A stretch of DNA of 42,706 nucleotides, from assembly GCF_000735195.1 (NCBI RefSeq), contig NZ_JPIM01000028.1, forward strand, positions 1-42,706, written 5' to 3'. The stretch comes from Chloroflexus sp. MS-G. Its GTDB lineage: Bacteria > Chloroflexota > Chloroflexia > Chloroflexales > Chloroflexaceae. The notes below the pieces were generated by a model. It worked only from the letters and a program-made list of their open reading frames with translations. It was not told the origin of the DNA and searched no databases. Positions within the stretch are counted from its first letter, which is position 1; every line of letters starts with the position of its first letter. A program made the position numbers and the translations under genes. Of this stretch, positions 35,001-42,706 are shown one piece after another.

Positions 35001-35215
35001 GTTTTGAGCTAAGCAAGATCGAAGGTATGAGCACGGTGTTGGGCGCACCGCGGTTTGATATTGATGTCGGGAGTGGGGTAGTACCGGAAAGGGGATCGCT
35101 CAATACCACAATCTACCGGTTTAGCGCCCCGGCTGATGTGACTGATTCGGGTATTCTGTTACACTACTCCTTTGCGCCGGAAGGCCGTGAGGCCAGTGCG
35201 ATCATTGTGCGTTGA
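32054..35215 (+). CDS. Secreted subtilisin-like serine protease (S8) with PA insert
   Basis: 1053 residues. GAGGAG lies three bases before the ATG. A Sec signal peptide is at 1-28 (basic start, hydrophobic core, SAAQ cut region). An inhibitor-I9-like propeptide covers about 66-150. The S8 domain has Asp187 (VAVLDSGID), His270 (GGHGTHVAD), oxyanion Asn367 (ASAGNS) and Ser586 (GGTSGAAPM). A protease-associated domain is inserted at about 400-525, between the Asn and Ser motifs. From about 660 the rest is beta-rich, with a fibronectin-like part (VVRNYGDTPLTYTITPTF) and a distal domain of unknown type. No membrane anchor, so it is likely released extracellularly to digest protein. Confidence 0.95.
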   Translation: MRSITKRHLFAMIISIGLTIALVAPSAAQPPRPLPNIEALRLEEPAMLEGRSLVLSPSLIGASGRQEVVIRLSENPTARVPEGAAQAAQLQRITQQQERVLARLRTIDPTLTELARLRVALNAVIVEVDGAALPALARDTEVVRINPVVNYERETQPPMETVPYIGATPEVQAAGYRGKGVRVAVLDSGIDYTHAAFGGPGTLAAYQAAYGTSPADPRNKTLDGLFPTDRVKGGYDFVGEVWPNGPLMPDPDPIDCGAPGLSSGTCAGGHGTHVADIIGGEQGVAPEVDLFAVKVCSAVSSSCSGVAILQGLDWVADPNGDGVTDDRMHIVNMSLGAAYGQNYDDDSAIAVDNLQPLGILVVASAGNSADRPYITGTPAGARTALSVAQTAVPSDASYPITVLSTTVYGVAQPWAPIPNTPVSGTLVYGQALGNALGCTAYSPGSLTGQILLVDRGVCAISIKGSNGAAAGAVAVIVANNVAGAVPPVFGFGGGTPTVPVLSITQAAGNTLKARTGNTTTIGFDTPFSNAGSVVGTSSRGPTLGQMTYGNQIMYGQIIKPEIGAPGASISAVAGSGTGVAPFGGTSGAAPMVAGAAALLYNASNWSLSPWELKARLINTAETNIYNGPPAFLGPALAPITRIGGGEVRINRAIAAQASAWELSNGAATISFGLVDATRNPTTLRRTIVVRNYGDTPLTYTITPTFRYSNDAASGAVTPSTSVSTITVPPRSRRTFTLTLRIDPTKLPTWVLNSGTNGGNGAALTDVEYDGYLVLDAAGTTNDLTMPWHVIPRAAGTVSAPTSVRATTTSPATARLTNTGANPVSVDPFTLIGENPFVTASPGAGIQMPPMDLRYVGVRAFSIPGFCPANSPIVQFAVTTHQRITHSNYPVEIDLLFDTDRDGTPDYVGFTAELSLPSGAFAADGRNAFFVGPLAGPYSAFFFTGHATNSANTVLTMCGSQIGVTSLGQQINVDAYTYDNYFTGFELSKIEGMSTVLGAPRFDIDVGSGVVPERGSLNTTIYRFSAPADVTDSGILLHYSFAPEGREASAIIVR

Positions 35216-35268
35216 TGTGAATGAATACGGATGAAACTGTTTCCGTAATCTGTTCCATCATTGCTAGT

Positions 35269-35293
35269 CGGGGCGTCCAATCTGGTCGCCCCG
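35269..35293 (+). terminator. GC-rich hairpin after subtilase
   Basis: CGGGGCG (35269-35275) pairs with CGCCCCG (35287-35293), loop of 11. It is 53 bp beyond the stop codon. No T-run follows, so the termination role is tentative. Confidence 0.4.
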
Positions 35294-35452
35294 CTATCGT
35301 GACAGCAAATGACCTTCTTCTAGCATAGATGTGCAGACCGAATCAAGCCGTTTCCACTGCGGCTTCCTTCGAGTACACTGACCTCGTGCCGCGGGTTTTA
35401 CTCCTCACTGCAACATGGCAGTGGCGAGTTGCTTCAGCACACCACAGACAGG

Positions 35453-36334
35453 CTAGCTACCGCTATCATCTTCAGCCAACTGTATGCGCTGCCAAGCAAG
35501 AGCCAAGCAGGTGATCGTCACCAGAATCATCAGAACCGAGTACACCAGCCAGGGTGAGGGCACGAACAAATCGCCAATGCTGGAAGAAAGCTGCCACAAG
35601 AGCGGGCCATTCCCACTTTCGAGGGCGCCGACGGTCATCCCCAAGGCAATGAACGGATGCAGACATAGGAATGTACCCATTATGTAGATATACAAAGGCG
35701 ACGGGGGACCATCAAAAGCACCGATCAGTAATGAAATAACGAAATAGAGGAATGGCACCAGGAGTAAAATAACCAGCACTGTGCCCTGAGCCATCACCGT
35801 TGCACCGAGCGTTGAGCGCATTACAGTTGACCAGAATATACCGATGGCGGCGTATGCAATTGCCGTTATCAACAGACCAACGACGCCGATAAAGACTTCC
35901 TGGCCGGTAATGCCGCCAAACAACAGGGACAGACCAGCAATGGGCAGAGAGGCCATAATCAGCAACAAAGCGAAGGCAATCGCCGCCAATACTTTACCGG
36001 TAACAATCTGAAGTGGTGAGAGCGGTGAGGCGAGTAACAGATCATACGTTTGTCGCTCTTTTTCGCCAACAATCGCACCTGCCGTCAGTGAGGGCGAAAG
36101 AAAGCACACCTGTATTAACGACACGGTCATGACGGTAAAAAAGATGCCTTTACCAATTCTGAGCGAAGTTTCCGGATCGTTGGGGATAGCCGAACTGACA
36201 AATACGGCATAAACCAAGAGGGTAATCGCACCGATGATGGTCAAGTAGCCGGTTAGAATGAACCATGCGTTACGACCTCGAATACGGCCAAAGAGTTCTC
36301 GTGTCAACACAGGATTGACGATTGGCAGATGCAT
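35453..36334 (-). CDS. ABC-2-type transporter permease, orphan
   Basis: 293 residues with about six membrane segments (about 26-46, 65-90, 110-140, 145-170, 178-208, 225-245) and a terminal one near 262-283. The cytoplasmic GEKERQTYDLLLASPLSP motif is the ABC-2/NosY-type signature. The ATG has AGGAG six bases upstream. No ATP-binding subunit gene is within reach, so its partner must be encoded elsewhere. The substrate is unknown. Confidence 0.88.
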   Translation of the reverse strand: MHLPIVNPVLTRELFGRIRGRNAWFILTGYLTIIGAITLLVYAVFVSSAIPNDPETSLRIGKGIFFTVMTVSLIQVCFLSPSLTAGAIVGEKERQTYDLLLASPLSPLQIVTGKVLAAIAFALLLIMASLPIAGLSLLFGGITGQEVFIGVVGLLITAIAYAAIGIFWSTVMRSTLGATVMAQGTVLVILLLVPFLYFVISLLIGAFDGPPSPLYIYIMGTFLCLHPFIALGMTVGALESGNGPLLWQLSSSIGDLFVPSPWLVYSVLMILVTITCLALAWQRIQLAEDDSGS

Positions 36335-36650
36335 GGATGCTCCTTTGCGAGAAATCGTATTATCAACCGGTATGAATGCTCATCGGCACCAGAATGGTTC
36401 GGTTTCAAGACGAACGGTTGGTTATGCTTACACTCGTCGGCTCGCGCTTCAGTTCGCCACAGGTAGATTGCGAAACCGTTTAGAACGCGCATCAACACTC
36501 ACATTGTAGGGATAGATTTCAGCGTATTCGCCTGCCGGTAACATATTCCCGGCATCTGCATTATCGTGCAGGTGTCCGCAACAGAATGATGTCTAGGGTA
36601 TGACCGAAACAACCATCGTATCCAGACCCGAGACGGGCAACGAGATACCT
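36335..36650. other. Gene-free gap of 316 bp
   Basis: Should contain the promoter of the leftward ABC-2 permease and the transcript end of the ketopantoate reductase gene. I see no firm promoter, terminator or coding pattern. Confidence 0.4.
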
Positions 36651-37631
36651 TCATCGTCCACAGTTGATCCGATCAAGCAGTGAGGTCACGGCATAAATAG
36701 CTCGCAGGGTGGGAGTCGGCGTTCCAGTCAATTCGGCCAGCTCAACCACTGCTCCCAACAGAGCATCGATCTCGGTTGGACGTTTTGCTTCTATATCCTG
36801 CAACATCGACGTTTTATGAGCACCGATCTCTTCAGCCATTCGGATGCGCCGCTCGATAGAAATAGGGAAACGAACACCCAGTTTTTCGGCCACTTGCTGT
36901 GCTTCGGCCATCATTGCTACTGTCAGAGCATAGGTACCCTGATCGGCAATAATCCGATCAATGGTCGCACGAGTCAGGGCACTGATCGGGTTGAATGAGA
37001 GATTACCCCACAGCTTCAGCCAGATTTCATTACGAATATCAGTCTTGACCGGCGCACGCAAACCGACCGACTCGAGTAACTTACTCAGGCGGATAACACG
37101 CTCACTGCGGCTACCGTCTGGTTCGCCAAGAGCGAAGCGATTGCCCTCGACATGACGAATCACGCCGGGGCGTTCAATGGCGGCTGCCGGATAGACGACG
37201 CAGCCAATAACCCGTTCGATTTCAGTATTGGCAGCGATAACCCCACCGGGATCGACGGACTCGATCCGATGACCTTCGTATGGGCCGCCGTGCCGCATGA
37301 AATACCACCAGGGGATCCCGTTCTGAGCGTAGACAACGGCTGTATCAGGCCCGTAAAGGACACGCATCGGCGCTGCTAGCGCCGACAATGCCTGCGCTTT
37401 GACGGCAACAATAACCAGATCGTGTGGCCCAGCAACGTTCATATCGTCTGTCGCCAATGCCGGGTGTACAACCTCACGGTGACCATCAGCGTACTCGATG
37501 GTTAAGCCGTTGGCAATCATCGCTGCCAAATGCGCACCCCGTGCAATCAATGTCACTTCAGCGCCAGCTTGAATCAGTTTGGCCCCCAGCCAGCCGCCAA
37601 TTGCACCAGCACCAACAATGCAGATACGCAT
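36651..37631 (-). CDS. panE: Ketopantoate reductase family (ApbA/PanE)
   Basis: 326 residues. Rossmann motif ICIVGAGAIGGWLGAKL for NADPH, VVAVKAQAL, then the catalytic-lysine region DIRNEIWLKLWGNLSFNPISALT and the C-terminal EIDALLGAVVELAELTGTPTPT. The enzyme reduces 2-dehydropantoate to pantoate in pantothenate/CoA synthesis. It follows coaA by 22 bp, so both act in the same pathway, which supports the assignment. Family paralogues with other substrates exist. Confidence 0.88.
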   Translation of the reverse strand: MRICIVGAGAIGGWLGAKLIQAGAEVTLIARGAHLAAMIANGLTIEYADGHREVVHPALATDDMNVAGPHDLVIVAVKAQALSALAAPMRVLYGPDTAVVYAQNGIPWWYFMRHGGPYEGHRIESVDPGGVIAANTEIERVIGCVVYPAAAIERPGVIRHVEGNRFALGEPDGSRSERVIRLSKLLESVGLRAPVKTDIRNEIWLKLWGNLSFNPISALTRATIDRIIADQGTYALTVAMMAEAQQVAEKLGVRFPISIERRIRMAEEIGAHKTSMLQDIEAKRPTEIDALLGAVVELAELTGTPTPTLRAIYAVTSLLDRINCGR

Positions 37632-37653
37632 ACGCTATCCTCTGAACGAATCA

Positions 37654-38610
37654 CTACAGTTTGCGCAGATACACGCGCTCAAGCTCATGGCGTGATCCCT
37701 TAACCAGAATCAGATCGGCGCTCCAACGTGTCGGTTCGATATTTTGCTTGAGATTCACATAATTGATCTCGCGCCAGATGCGACGTGCAGTTGCAATAGC
37801 CTCACTCTCGCTCAGTTCGGCGTAGCGGCGAAAGTACGACGAGGGATCACGAAATGCTGTTTCGCGCAACCGTAAAAATCGTTCAATATACCATCGTTCC
37901 AGATCATGTTCATTCGCATCAACGTAGATCGCGAAATCAAAAAAATCCGACACATAAAGTTGTGGTTCCCTCCTGGTATTGGCGCCACGTTGCAAAACGT
38001 TCAACCCCTCGACGATCAACACATCGGGATGATCGACCACCTGAACTTGGTCAGGAACTATATCATAAATCAGGTGCGAGTAAACCGGAGCCGTTACCGG
38101 CCCATAACCCGACTTGATGTCGGCCATGAACTGTAACAGTCGCCGACGATCGTAGCTTTCGGGAAACCCCTTCCGATGCATGATACCCCGTTCTTGTAGG
38201 ACGCGATTAGGGTACAAAAAGCCATCAGTTGTGACCAGATCAACCTTGAGTTGCCCAGGACCACGCGAAAGGATGGCTTGCAAGATGCGGGCAGTGCTGC
38301 TTTTACCGACCGCGACACTCCCCGCGATGCCAATGACATACGGCACACGCGCTGTTGCCGAGCCAAGAAAGGTGCTGGTCGCCTGATACAAGTGACAGGC
38401 GTTTTCGTAGTAGAGTTGGAGCAACCGCACCAGCGGCAGGTAGATGTCGGCAACATCTTCCATCGAGACGCTGTCGTTTAAGCTGACCAATGAGTCTAAT
38501 TCGTCTGCGCTAAGAGGTAGTGGTGTTCCATTGCGCAGTGCTGCCCATTCTGAGCGTGAAAAGCTCAGGTATGGCGAAAGGCGGCGTTCGAGTTCTGGCT
38601 TCGGGATCAT
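37654..38610 (-). CDS. coaA: Type I pantothenate kinase
   Basis: 318 residues, matching the roughly 316 of the E. coli enzyme. The Walker A motif [17 protein letters not shown] is nearly identical to that family, followed by [28 protein letters not shown] and [12 protein letters not shown]. Phosphorylates pantothenate with ATP, the first committed step of CoA synthesis. The ATG has AGGAAA upstream. Operon partner of the ketopantoate reductase gene. Confidence 0.96.
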   Translation of the reverse strand: MIPKPELERRLSPYLSFSRSEWAALRNGTPLPLSADELDSLVSLNDSVSMEDVADIYLPLVRLLQLYYENACHLYQATSTFLGSATARVPYVIGIAGSVAVGKSSTARILQAILSRGPGQLKVDLVTTDGFLYPNRVLQERGIMHRKGFPESYDRRRLLQFMADIKSGYGPVTAPVYSHLIYDIVPDQVQVVDHPDVLIVEGLNVLQRGANTRREPQLYVSDFFDFAIYVDANEHDLERWYIERFLRLRETAFRDPSSYFRRYAELSESEAIATARRIWREINYVNLKQNIEPTRWSADLILVKGSRHELERVYLRKL

Positions 38611-38804
38611 GCCGTTTCCTGTCTCCGGTTGGGAAGTGGATTTAAAACCAATACACTACTCTTTCGAGGAAGGTACAGGGTTCCTGACTACCGCCTGTTT
38701 CGCACCAGCAATACGCTAGTGGAAGCCGGCCCGATCAGGTAGCAGAACCGGTGGCCCGGCGCGTGGCTGTACAGAGCACAACTGGTAGTTCTCACCTTTT
38801 CTCT

Positions 38805-38838
38805 GCTCCCTTCCATCCGTAAAACAAGCAAAGGGAGC
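38805..38838. repeat. Stem-loop in the coaA/ligase gap
   Basis: GCTCCCTT (38805-38812) pairs with AAGGGAGC (38831-38838) over an 18-base loop, 55 bp beyond the ligase stop in its transcription direction. It may contribute to transcript ending; no T-run. Confidence 0.35.
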
Positions 38839-38892
38839 AAGCCACTATCGCAATAGAAAGACATAATCTGCCTCTCAGGCATCCATCACCAA

Positions 38893-40446
38893 TCAAGTGG
38901 TTGCCTTGTCTAGCCCTAGTGTCTTTGCCATCGTTATGCGTTGCAACTTTCCGGTAGCCCCCCGTGGCAAGGCACTCAGGATGTGAATTGCCCGTGGCAC
39001 TTTAAAATCGGCCAACATACGGGCGCAATGCTCGCGCAGTGCGCGCTCATCAACACTCATACCCTCGCGTAAGACGACAGCGGCGTGCACCTCTTCACCA
39101 AGCGTTGGATGAGGCACGGCAAAGGCCAATGCTTCAGCAACTGCCGGGTGCCGCAAGAGCACATCATCAATTTCGAGGGGTGAAATCTTCTCACCACCAC
39201 GATTGATCAGCTCTTTGATGCGACCGGTGAGGCACAGGTAGCCATCTTCATCGAGATACCCTTGATCACCGGTACGGAACCAGCCGTTAACGAACGCCAC
39301 CGCATTTGCTTCGGGGTTGTTCTCGTAACCGTCGATCACATTTGGGCCGCGCACCACGACCTCGCCTCTGACACCTGCTGGCAGCAAGCGGCCTGCTTCA
39401 TCCATGATAGCCACTTCTACCCCGAATCCAATTCCTACCGACCCTGGTTTGCGGCGAGCGGGCGGAAGTGGATTTGAAGTCATCTGGTGGGCCGCTTCGG
39501 TCATGCCATAACTCTCAATGACCGGCGCTGCAAAAACCTGTTCCATCTGTTCCATTACTACCGGCGGCAATGGTGCACTCGACGAGCGGATAAAGCGGAA
39601 CGGATGAGCGGCAATGATGGCCGAGTTGCGGCTGGCGCGGGCCAGCAAGACCTGGTGCATTGTTGGTACAGCCGAGTACCAGGTTGGTCGTTCCTGCTCT
39701 ACCCAACTCCAGAATTTGAGACCATCGAAACCAGGTGGGCAGATAACTGCACCACCAGCGGCCAATTGGCTGAGCAGCGAGGCAACGATCCCGTGAATGT
39801 GGAACAGTGGCATCACACAGAGTGATCGATCAGCAGCACATAACTGGTAGGTCGCAATAATATTTGCGGTTGAGGCAACCAGATTGCGGTGACGCAGGGG
39901 TACGCGCTTAGGGCGACTGGTCGTCCCGCTGGTGTGCAGAATCATAGCGATGTCGTCAGGCGTTGCCAGCCCATCACGACGGGGAGAAGCAGCCTGAGCA
40001 GAGGTGACAAACACAAGCTGGTGTTGAGCATCAAATGACGCTTCAATCAGCATCATGCCCGAACGCAGTGCTGCTCGTGCCTCTTCACCTTCGTTGGGGG
40101 CTACAATCAAGGCGCGAGCGTTGGTATCTTCGTAGTAAAAGGCAAACTCATCACGTCGATATTTCGGGTTGAGCGGCGCAGCAGTGGCAGCAGTGGCCGC
40201 AGCCAGAAAGGTGATTGCCATTGCCGGCCCGTTGCCAAGCGCAATGGCGATCCGATCTCCATGCCCCAGCCCGTGGTTTTGGAGCCATTCGGCCAGGCGT
40301 TGGACCTGTGAACGAATATCGGCAAAACTCCAGACCGGCCCACCTGGTGCAATCAAAGCTGGGTCCCGATCGGCGCCGTTCGACAGAAGATCAAACAATG
40401 TGCGATTGGTCGTCATAACACGCTTACCCATTATGCTATCTGTCAC
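38893..40446 (-). CDS. Acyl-CoA synthetase of the AAE3/Pcs60 (oxalyl-CoA synthetase) type
   Basis: 517 residues from the GTG at 40446, whose codon overlaps the upstream stop (GTGA); ATGs at 40431 and 40416 are alternatives. The AMP-binding core is MILHTSGTTSRPKRVPL, ESYGMTEAAHQM, GWFRTGDQGYLDEDGY and GRIKELINRGGEKISPLEIDDVL, with the C-terminal lysine in RGATGKLQR. PLNPKYRRDEFAFYYEDT and PLFHIHGIVASLLSQL follow the oxalyl-CoA synthetase subgroup closely, so oxalate or another small dicarboxylate is a candidate substrate (inference). Translationally coupled to the gamma-glutamyltransferase. Confidence 0.9.
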   Translation of the reverse strand: MTDSIMGKRVMTTNRTLFDLLSNGADRDPALIAPGGPVWSFADIRSQVQRLAEWLQNHGLGHGDRIAIALGNGPAMAITFLAAATAATAAPLNPKYRRDEFAFYYEDTNARALIVAPNEGEEARAALRSGMMLIEASFDAQHQLVFVTSAQAASPRRDGLATPDDIAMILHTSGTTSRPKRVPLRHRNLVASTANIIATYQLCAADRSLCVMPLFHIHGIVASLLSQLAAGGAVICPPGFDGLKFWSWVEQERPTWYSAVPTMHQVLLARASRNSAIIAAHPFRFIRSSSAPLPPVVMEQMEQVFAAPVIESYGMTEAAHQMTSNPLPPARRKPGSVGIGFGVEVAIMDEAGRLLPAGVRGEVVVRGPNVIDGYENNPEANAVAFVNGWFRTGDQGYLDEDGYLCLTGRIKELINRGGEKISPLEIDDVLLRHPAVAEALAFAVPHPTLGEEVHAAVVLREGMSVDERALREHCARMLADFKVPRAIHILSALPRGATGKLQRITMAKTLGLDKATT

Positions 40447-42053
40447 CAGCCAATTGCCAATCCATCACAACGAGGTTCGGTACCGGCTACGTAGCAACCA
40501 CTCGCTAGACGCCAGATGATCTGACCACGCCCGAAACCGCCTAATTCGCTCTCGACCACGACCTGATGACCGCGAGCTGCTAACCCTTCGATAACGTGCC
40601 GGGGTGTTTCAAGCTCAAGCCGAAGAGTTCCATCACGTTCCCAACGCCAGCGTGGTGCATCGAGCGCTGCCTGAGGATGCAGGCCGTAGTCAAGCGTGTT
40701 AACGATCACCTGCACGTGACCTTGCGGCTGCATATGTGCCCCCATGACGCCAAAAGGACCGATAGGTAAGCCATCCTTGCTCAGAAAACCGGGGACAATG
40801 GTATGAAATGGACGTTTGCCCGGTGCAACCTGATTCGGATGGCCGGGTGTCATCACAAAACCACAACCACGATTGTGCATCGCAATACCGTAGCCGGGGA
40901 TCACTACCCCTGAACCGAACCCCATATACGTCGATTGAATCATGCTCACCATCATACCATCACGATCAGCCGTTGCGAAATAGACGGTTCCGCCACGTGG
41001 CAGATTGTCGGGCTGGAACGTGTTGGCGCGCTCACCGATGAGGTGAGAACGAGCAGCTAACCGTTCACGGTTCAGCATATCGGCCACCGGGACAGCGGCC
41101 TTGCGCGGGTCGGCTACGTAGGCGAAGGTATCGGCAAACGCTAGCTTCATCGCCTCGATCTGATAGTGAAACGCTGCAGCCGAGTCACGGGGATAGCGCA
41201 CAAGATCGAACTGATCGAGAATACCGAGGGCCATCAGCGCCGCGATACCCTGACCGTTTGGCGGAATTTCGTGAACGGTATAACCGCGATACTGCATACT
41301 AATCGGCGTTACCCATTCAGAACGATGATGAGCCAGATCCTCCGCACGCAGCAGACCACCGGTTTCACGGGCAAAGCGATCAATCGCCTCAGCGATCTCA
41401 CCCTGGTAAAAGACATCAGCCCCATGGCGGGCTATCAGGCGCAGGGTACGGGCATGCCCAGGACTGACAAAGCGTTCTCCAGGACGCGGCGCACGACCAT
41501 CGATGCTAAAAGTTGGTAAGAAACCGGCAAATTCGGGGCCATGGCGGGTGCGGGCCGCTTCTACGCCGCGCGCCCAGAAGTATGCTACCATCGGCGGAGT
41601 TGGTGCACCTTCGGCAGCATAGGTAATCGCCGGGGCCAGCAACTGATCCAGGGGAAGCCGACCAAACCGATCGTGCATATCACCCCACAATCTAACGACG
41701 CCCGGTACTGTGACCGGCCACCAACCATGGGTGGGGATTTCGGTGTAGCTAGCGGCAGCCAACGCATCAACGCTCAACCTGTCCGGTGCTGCCCCCGAAC
41801 CGTTGATACCGTACAGTTGATCACCGGCCCAGATGAGCGCAAAGCCATCACCACCCAGACCATTTGAAGTCGGTTCCAGAACGGTCAGTGCCGCAGCAGT
41901 GGCAATAGCGGCATCGACCGCATTACCGCCTGCCTGCAATATCTGCATGCCGGCCTGCGATGCCAGCGGATGGCTACTGGCAACCACACCACGCTCGGCA
42001 ACTACCGGTATCCGTCGTCCAGGGTAGGGGAAGTAGTGCAGGTTGAGTTCCAT
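40443..42053 (-). CDS. ggt: Gamma-glutamyltransferase family (YwrD-like)
   Basis: 536 residues from the ATG at 42053, with AAGGAG upstream; a longer start at 42080 is less likely. GVVASSHPLASQAGMQIL, GGNAVDAAIA and GLGGDGF begin the large subunit. Autoprocessing nucleophile Thr356 lies in GGTVYFATADRDG, followed by YMGFGSGVVIPGYGI and APGKRPFHTIVPGFL of the small subunit. No signal peptide, so it is probably cytoplasmic, unlike the periplasmic E. coli enzyme. It cleaves gamma-glutamyl bonds (glutathione or gamma-Glu peptides); the substrate in this organism is not known. Confidence 0.92.
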   Translation of the reverse strand: MELNLHYFPYPGRRIPVVAERGVVASSHPLASQAGMQILQAGGNAVDAAIATAAALTVLEPTSNGLGGDGFALIWAGDQLYGINGSGAAPDRLSVDALAAASYTEIPTHGWWPVTVPGVVRLWGDMHDRFGRLPLDQLLAPAITYAAEGAPTPPMVAYFWARGVEAARTRHGPEFAGFLPTFSIDGRAPRPGERFVSPGHARTLRLIARHGADVFYQGEIAEAIDRFARETGGLLRAEDLAHHRSEWVTPISMQYRGYTVHEIPPNGQGIAALMALGILDQFDLVRYPRDSAAAFHYQIEAMKLAFADTFAYVADPRKAAVPVADMLNRERLAARSHLIGERANTFQPDNLPRGGTVYFATADRDGMMVSMIQSTYMGFGSGVVIPGYGIAMHNRGCGFVMTPGHPNQVAPGKRPFHTIVPGFLSKDGLPIGPFGVMGAHMQPQGHVQVIVNTLDYGLHPQAALDAPRWRWERDGTLRLELETPRHVIEGLAARGHQVVVESELGGFGRGQIIWRLASGCYVAGTEPRCDGLAIGW

Positions 42054-42096
42054 GACAAGGCTCCTTTGCACGAAACACATTGTGATGAGATATTTG

Positions 42097-42102
42097 ATTA
42101 TA
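42097..42102 (-). promoter_or_regulatory. -10 box for ggt operon
   Basis: Read leftward it is a perfect TATAAT, 43 bp before the ggt start codon, with TG immediately upstream. The -35 region is weak. Confidence 0.5.
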
Positions 42103-42143
42103 CAATGAACCGAACTATCGGGTGACAGAAGCGGATTGTTTTT

Positions 42144-42263
42144 AGTGCCTATCCAAATAATTATCTCACAGTACAGCGGATGAAACCTGATAGATGTACG
42201 GGCGCAGCGGCGCTGCGCCCCAACCGATCTTCTTCTGCGACAGAGTATTCCGGATAGGCTCTT
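42144..42263. mobile_element. MITE-like element of about 120 bp
   Basis: AGTGCCTATCCAAATAA at 42144-42160 and, inverted, AAGAGCCTATCCGGAATA at 42263-42246 form terminal inverted repeats sharing the core GCCTATCC. TTAG at 42142-42145 and 42262-42265 could be target duplications. There is no coding capacity; the centre holds the palindrome at 42200-42220. This looks like a non-autonomous element mobilised by an insertion sequence elsewhere (inference). Confidence 0.55.
42200..42220. repeat. Palindrome with 9-bp arms
   Basis: GGGCGCAGC-GGC-GCTGCGCCC inside the MITE-like element. Compared with the core at 3135-3164, both arms differ at two positions in a way that keeps base pairing. Confidence 0.6.
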
Positions 42264-42706
42264 AGTATGGCAGATTTCGTTCCGCTAGACTAAGCTTTTT
42301 CGCAGAGATCCTGTAATGATCCGCCAGCCCTCTGAGCGCATCTGAAAAAAGTTGAGTTATGTAAAATGCCAAAACTTGACTTCAGCAAGCTAATGATTCC
42401 TTCAATCCCTGGTCAGCAAGGGAATATTCAGAGACACGCTCAGGGAATGGAAGCAGAGCCTGATGCCGCACCGCTGCACCTCCGGCCCCGTCTCCCATCT
42501 CGATACCCCGTCCAATGCCTGAAATCGCGCTACCCCCTTTTTAACCCCTTGTCTGGGGATCGTCCTGATCCTGCATACGTGCCTCATCGCAGTTGTTGCA
42601 TACGCCGCTGTTGCCAATCTCTCAGAGGGTGATCAAAAACGTTTCATCAGGCGCGTACCGTTCTCATGCGACGCTTACGTGAGGGGGTTTTCAGCGTTCT
42701 TTCTCT
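42264..42706. other. Gene-free DNA to the window end
   Basis: Frames of 88 residues (plus) and 71 residues (minus) overlap each other here; neither has a ribosome-binding site or a recognisable protein pattern. I see no RNA gene. A gene could begin just past the window. Confidence 0.45.

Noticed and set aside
36258..36509. Plus-strand 83-residue frame upstream of the ABC-2 permease
   Set aside because: It is antisense to the permease start region and lacks a ribosome-binding site or protein pattern.
42366..42632. 88-residue plus frame and overlapping 71-residue minus frame near the window end
   Set aside because: Low-information Pro/Arg/Cys-rich translations with no start signal; each is the shadow of the other.

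Overview
The window looks like chromosomal DNA from a filamentous anoxygenic phototroph of the Chloroflexota, most likely Chloroflexus or a close relative. That rests on protein style, moderate GC and intergenic repeats I associate with that genus. No 16S rRNA or other marker is present, so the placement is inference. I saw no rRNA, tRNA, CRISPR array, phage region or intact insertion sequence.

Layout: (1) 1-2369, the 3' part of a large fusion: an aminoglycoside-phosphotransferase-type kinase tail, an M23/LytM peptidase domain and a class III aminotransferase. (2) 2567-5591, a small two-TM membrane protein behind 11-bp-spaced direct repeats, then an OmpR-type response regulator and its histidine kinase. 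(3) 5669-18559, twelve leftward genes for a surface polysaccharide: nucleotide-sugar enzymes (Gfo/Idh/MocA dehydrogenase, two DegT aminotransferases, SDR epimerase), five GT2 and one GT4 glycosyltransferase, a NodB deacetylase is also present, plus two hexapeptide acyltransferases. (4) 19047-20273, an SbcD/Mre11-type nuclease. (5) 20673-27282, a complete oligopeptide ABC importer (binding protein, two permeases, two ATPases). (6) 27681-29128, maf overlapping an orphan NarL-type regulator. (7) 29172-31071, a SRAP protein and two uncharacterised small proteins. (8) 31197-31666, a 188-191 bp tandem intergenic repeat. (9) 32054-35215, a secreted subtilase. (10) 35453-42053, an orphan ABC-2 permease, a ketopantoate reductase and pantothenate kinase pair, and an oxalyl-CoA-synthetase-like ligase coupled to a gamma-glutamyltransferase. 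(11) 42054-42706, gene-free DNA with a MITE-like element.

How the genes work together: the importer and secreted subtilase fit peptide scavenging, with gamma-glutamyltransferase possibly feeding the same economy. The panE-like and coaA genes serve CoA synthesis. The sugar genes make and assemble an amino- or uronic-sugar-containing glycan. The regulator/kinase pair may control the neighbouring small membrane protein through the direct repeats.

The two most unusual observations are: (a) the importer's binding protein appears circularly permuted, with its family-typical C-terminal half placed before its N-terminal half behind one lipoprotein signal; (b) the kinase-M23-aminotransferase fusion, which suggests a phosphorylate-then-eliminate pathway on an amino alcohol with an unexplained peptidase domain in the middle.
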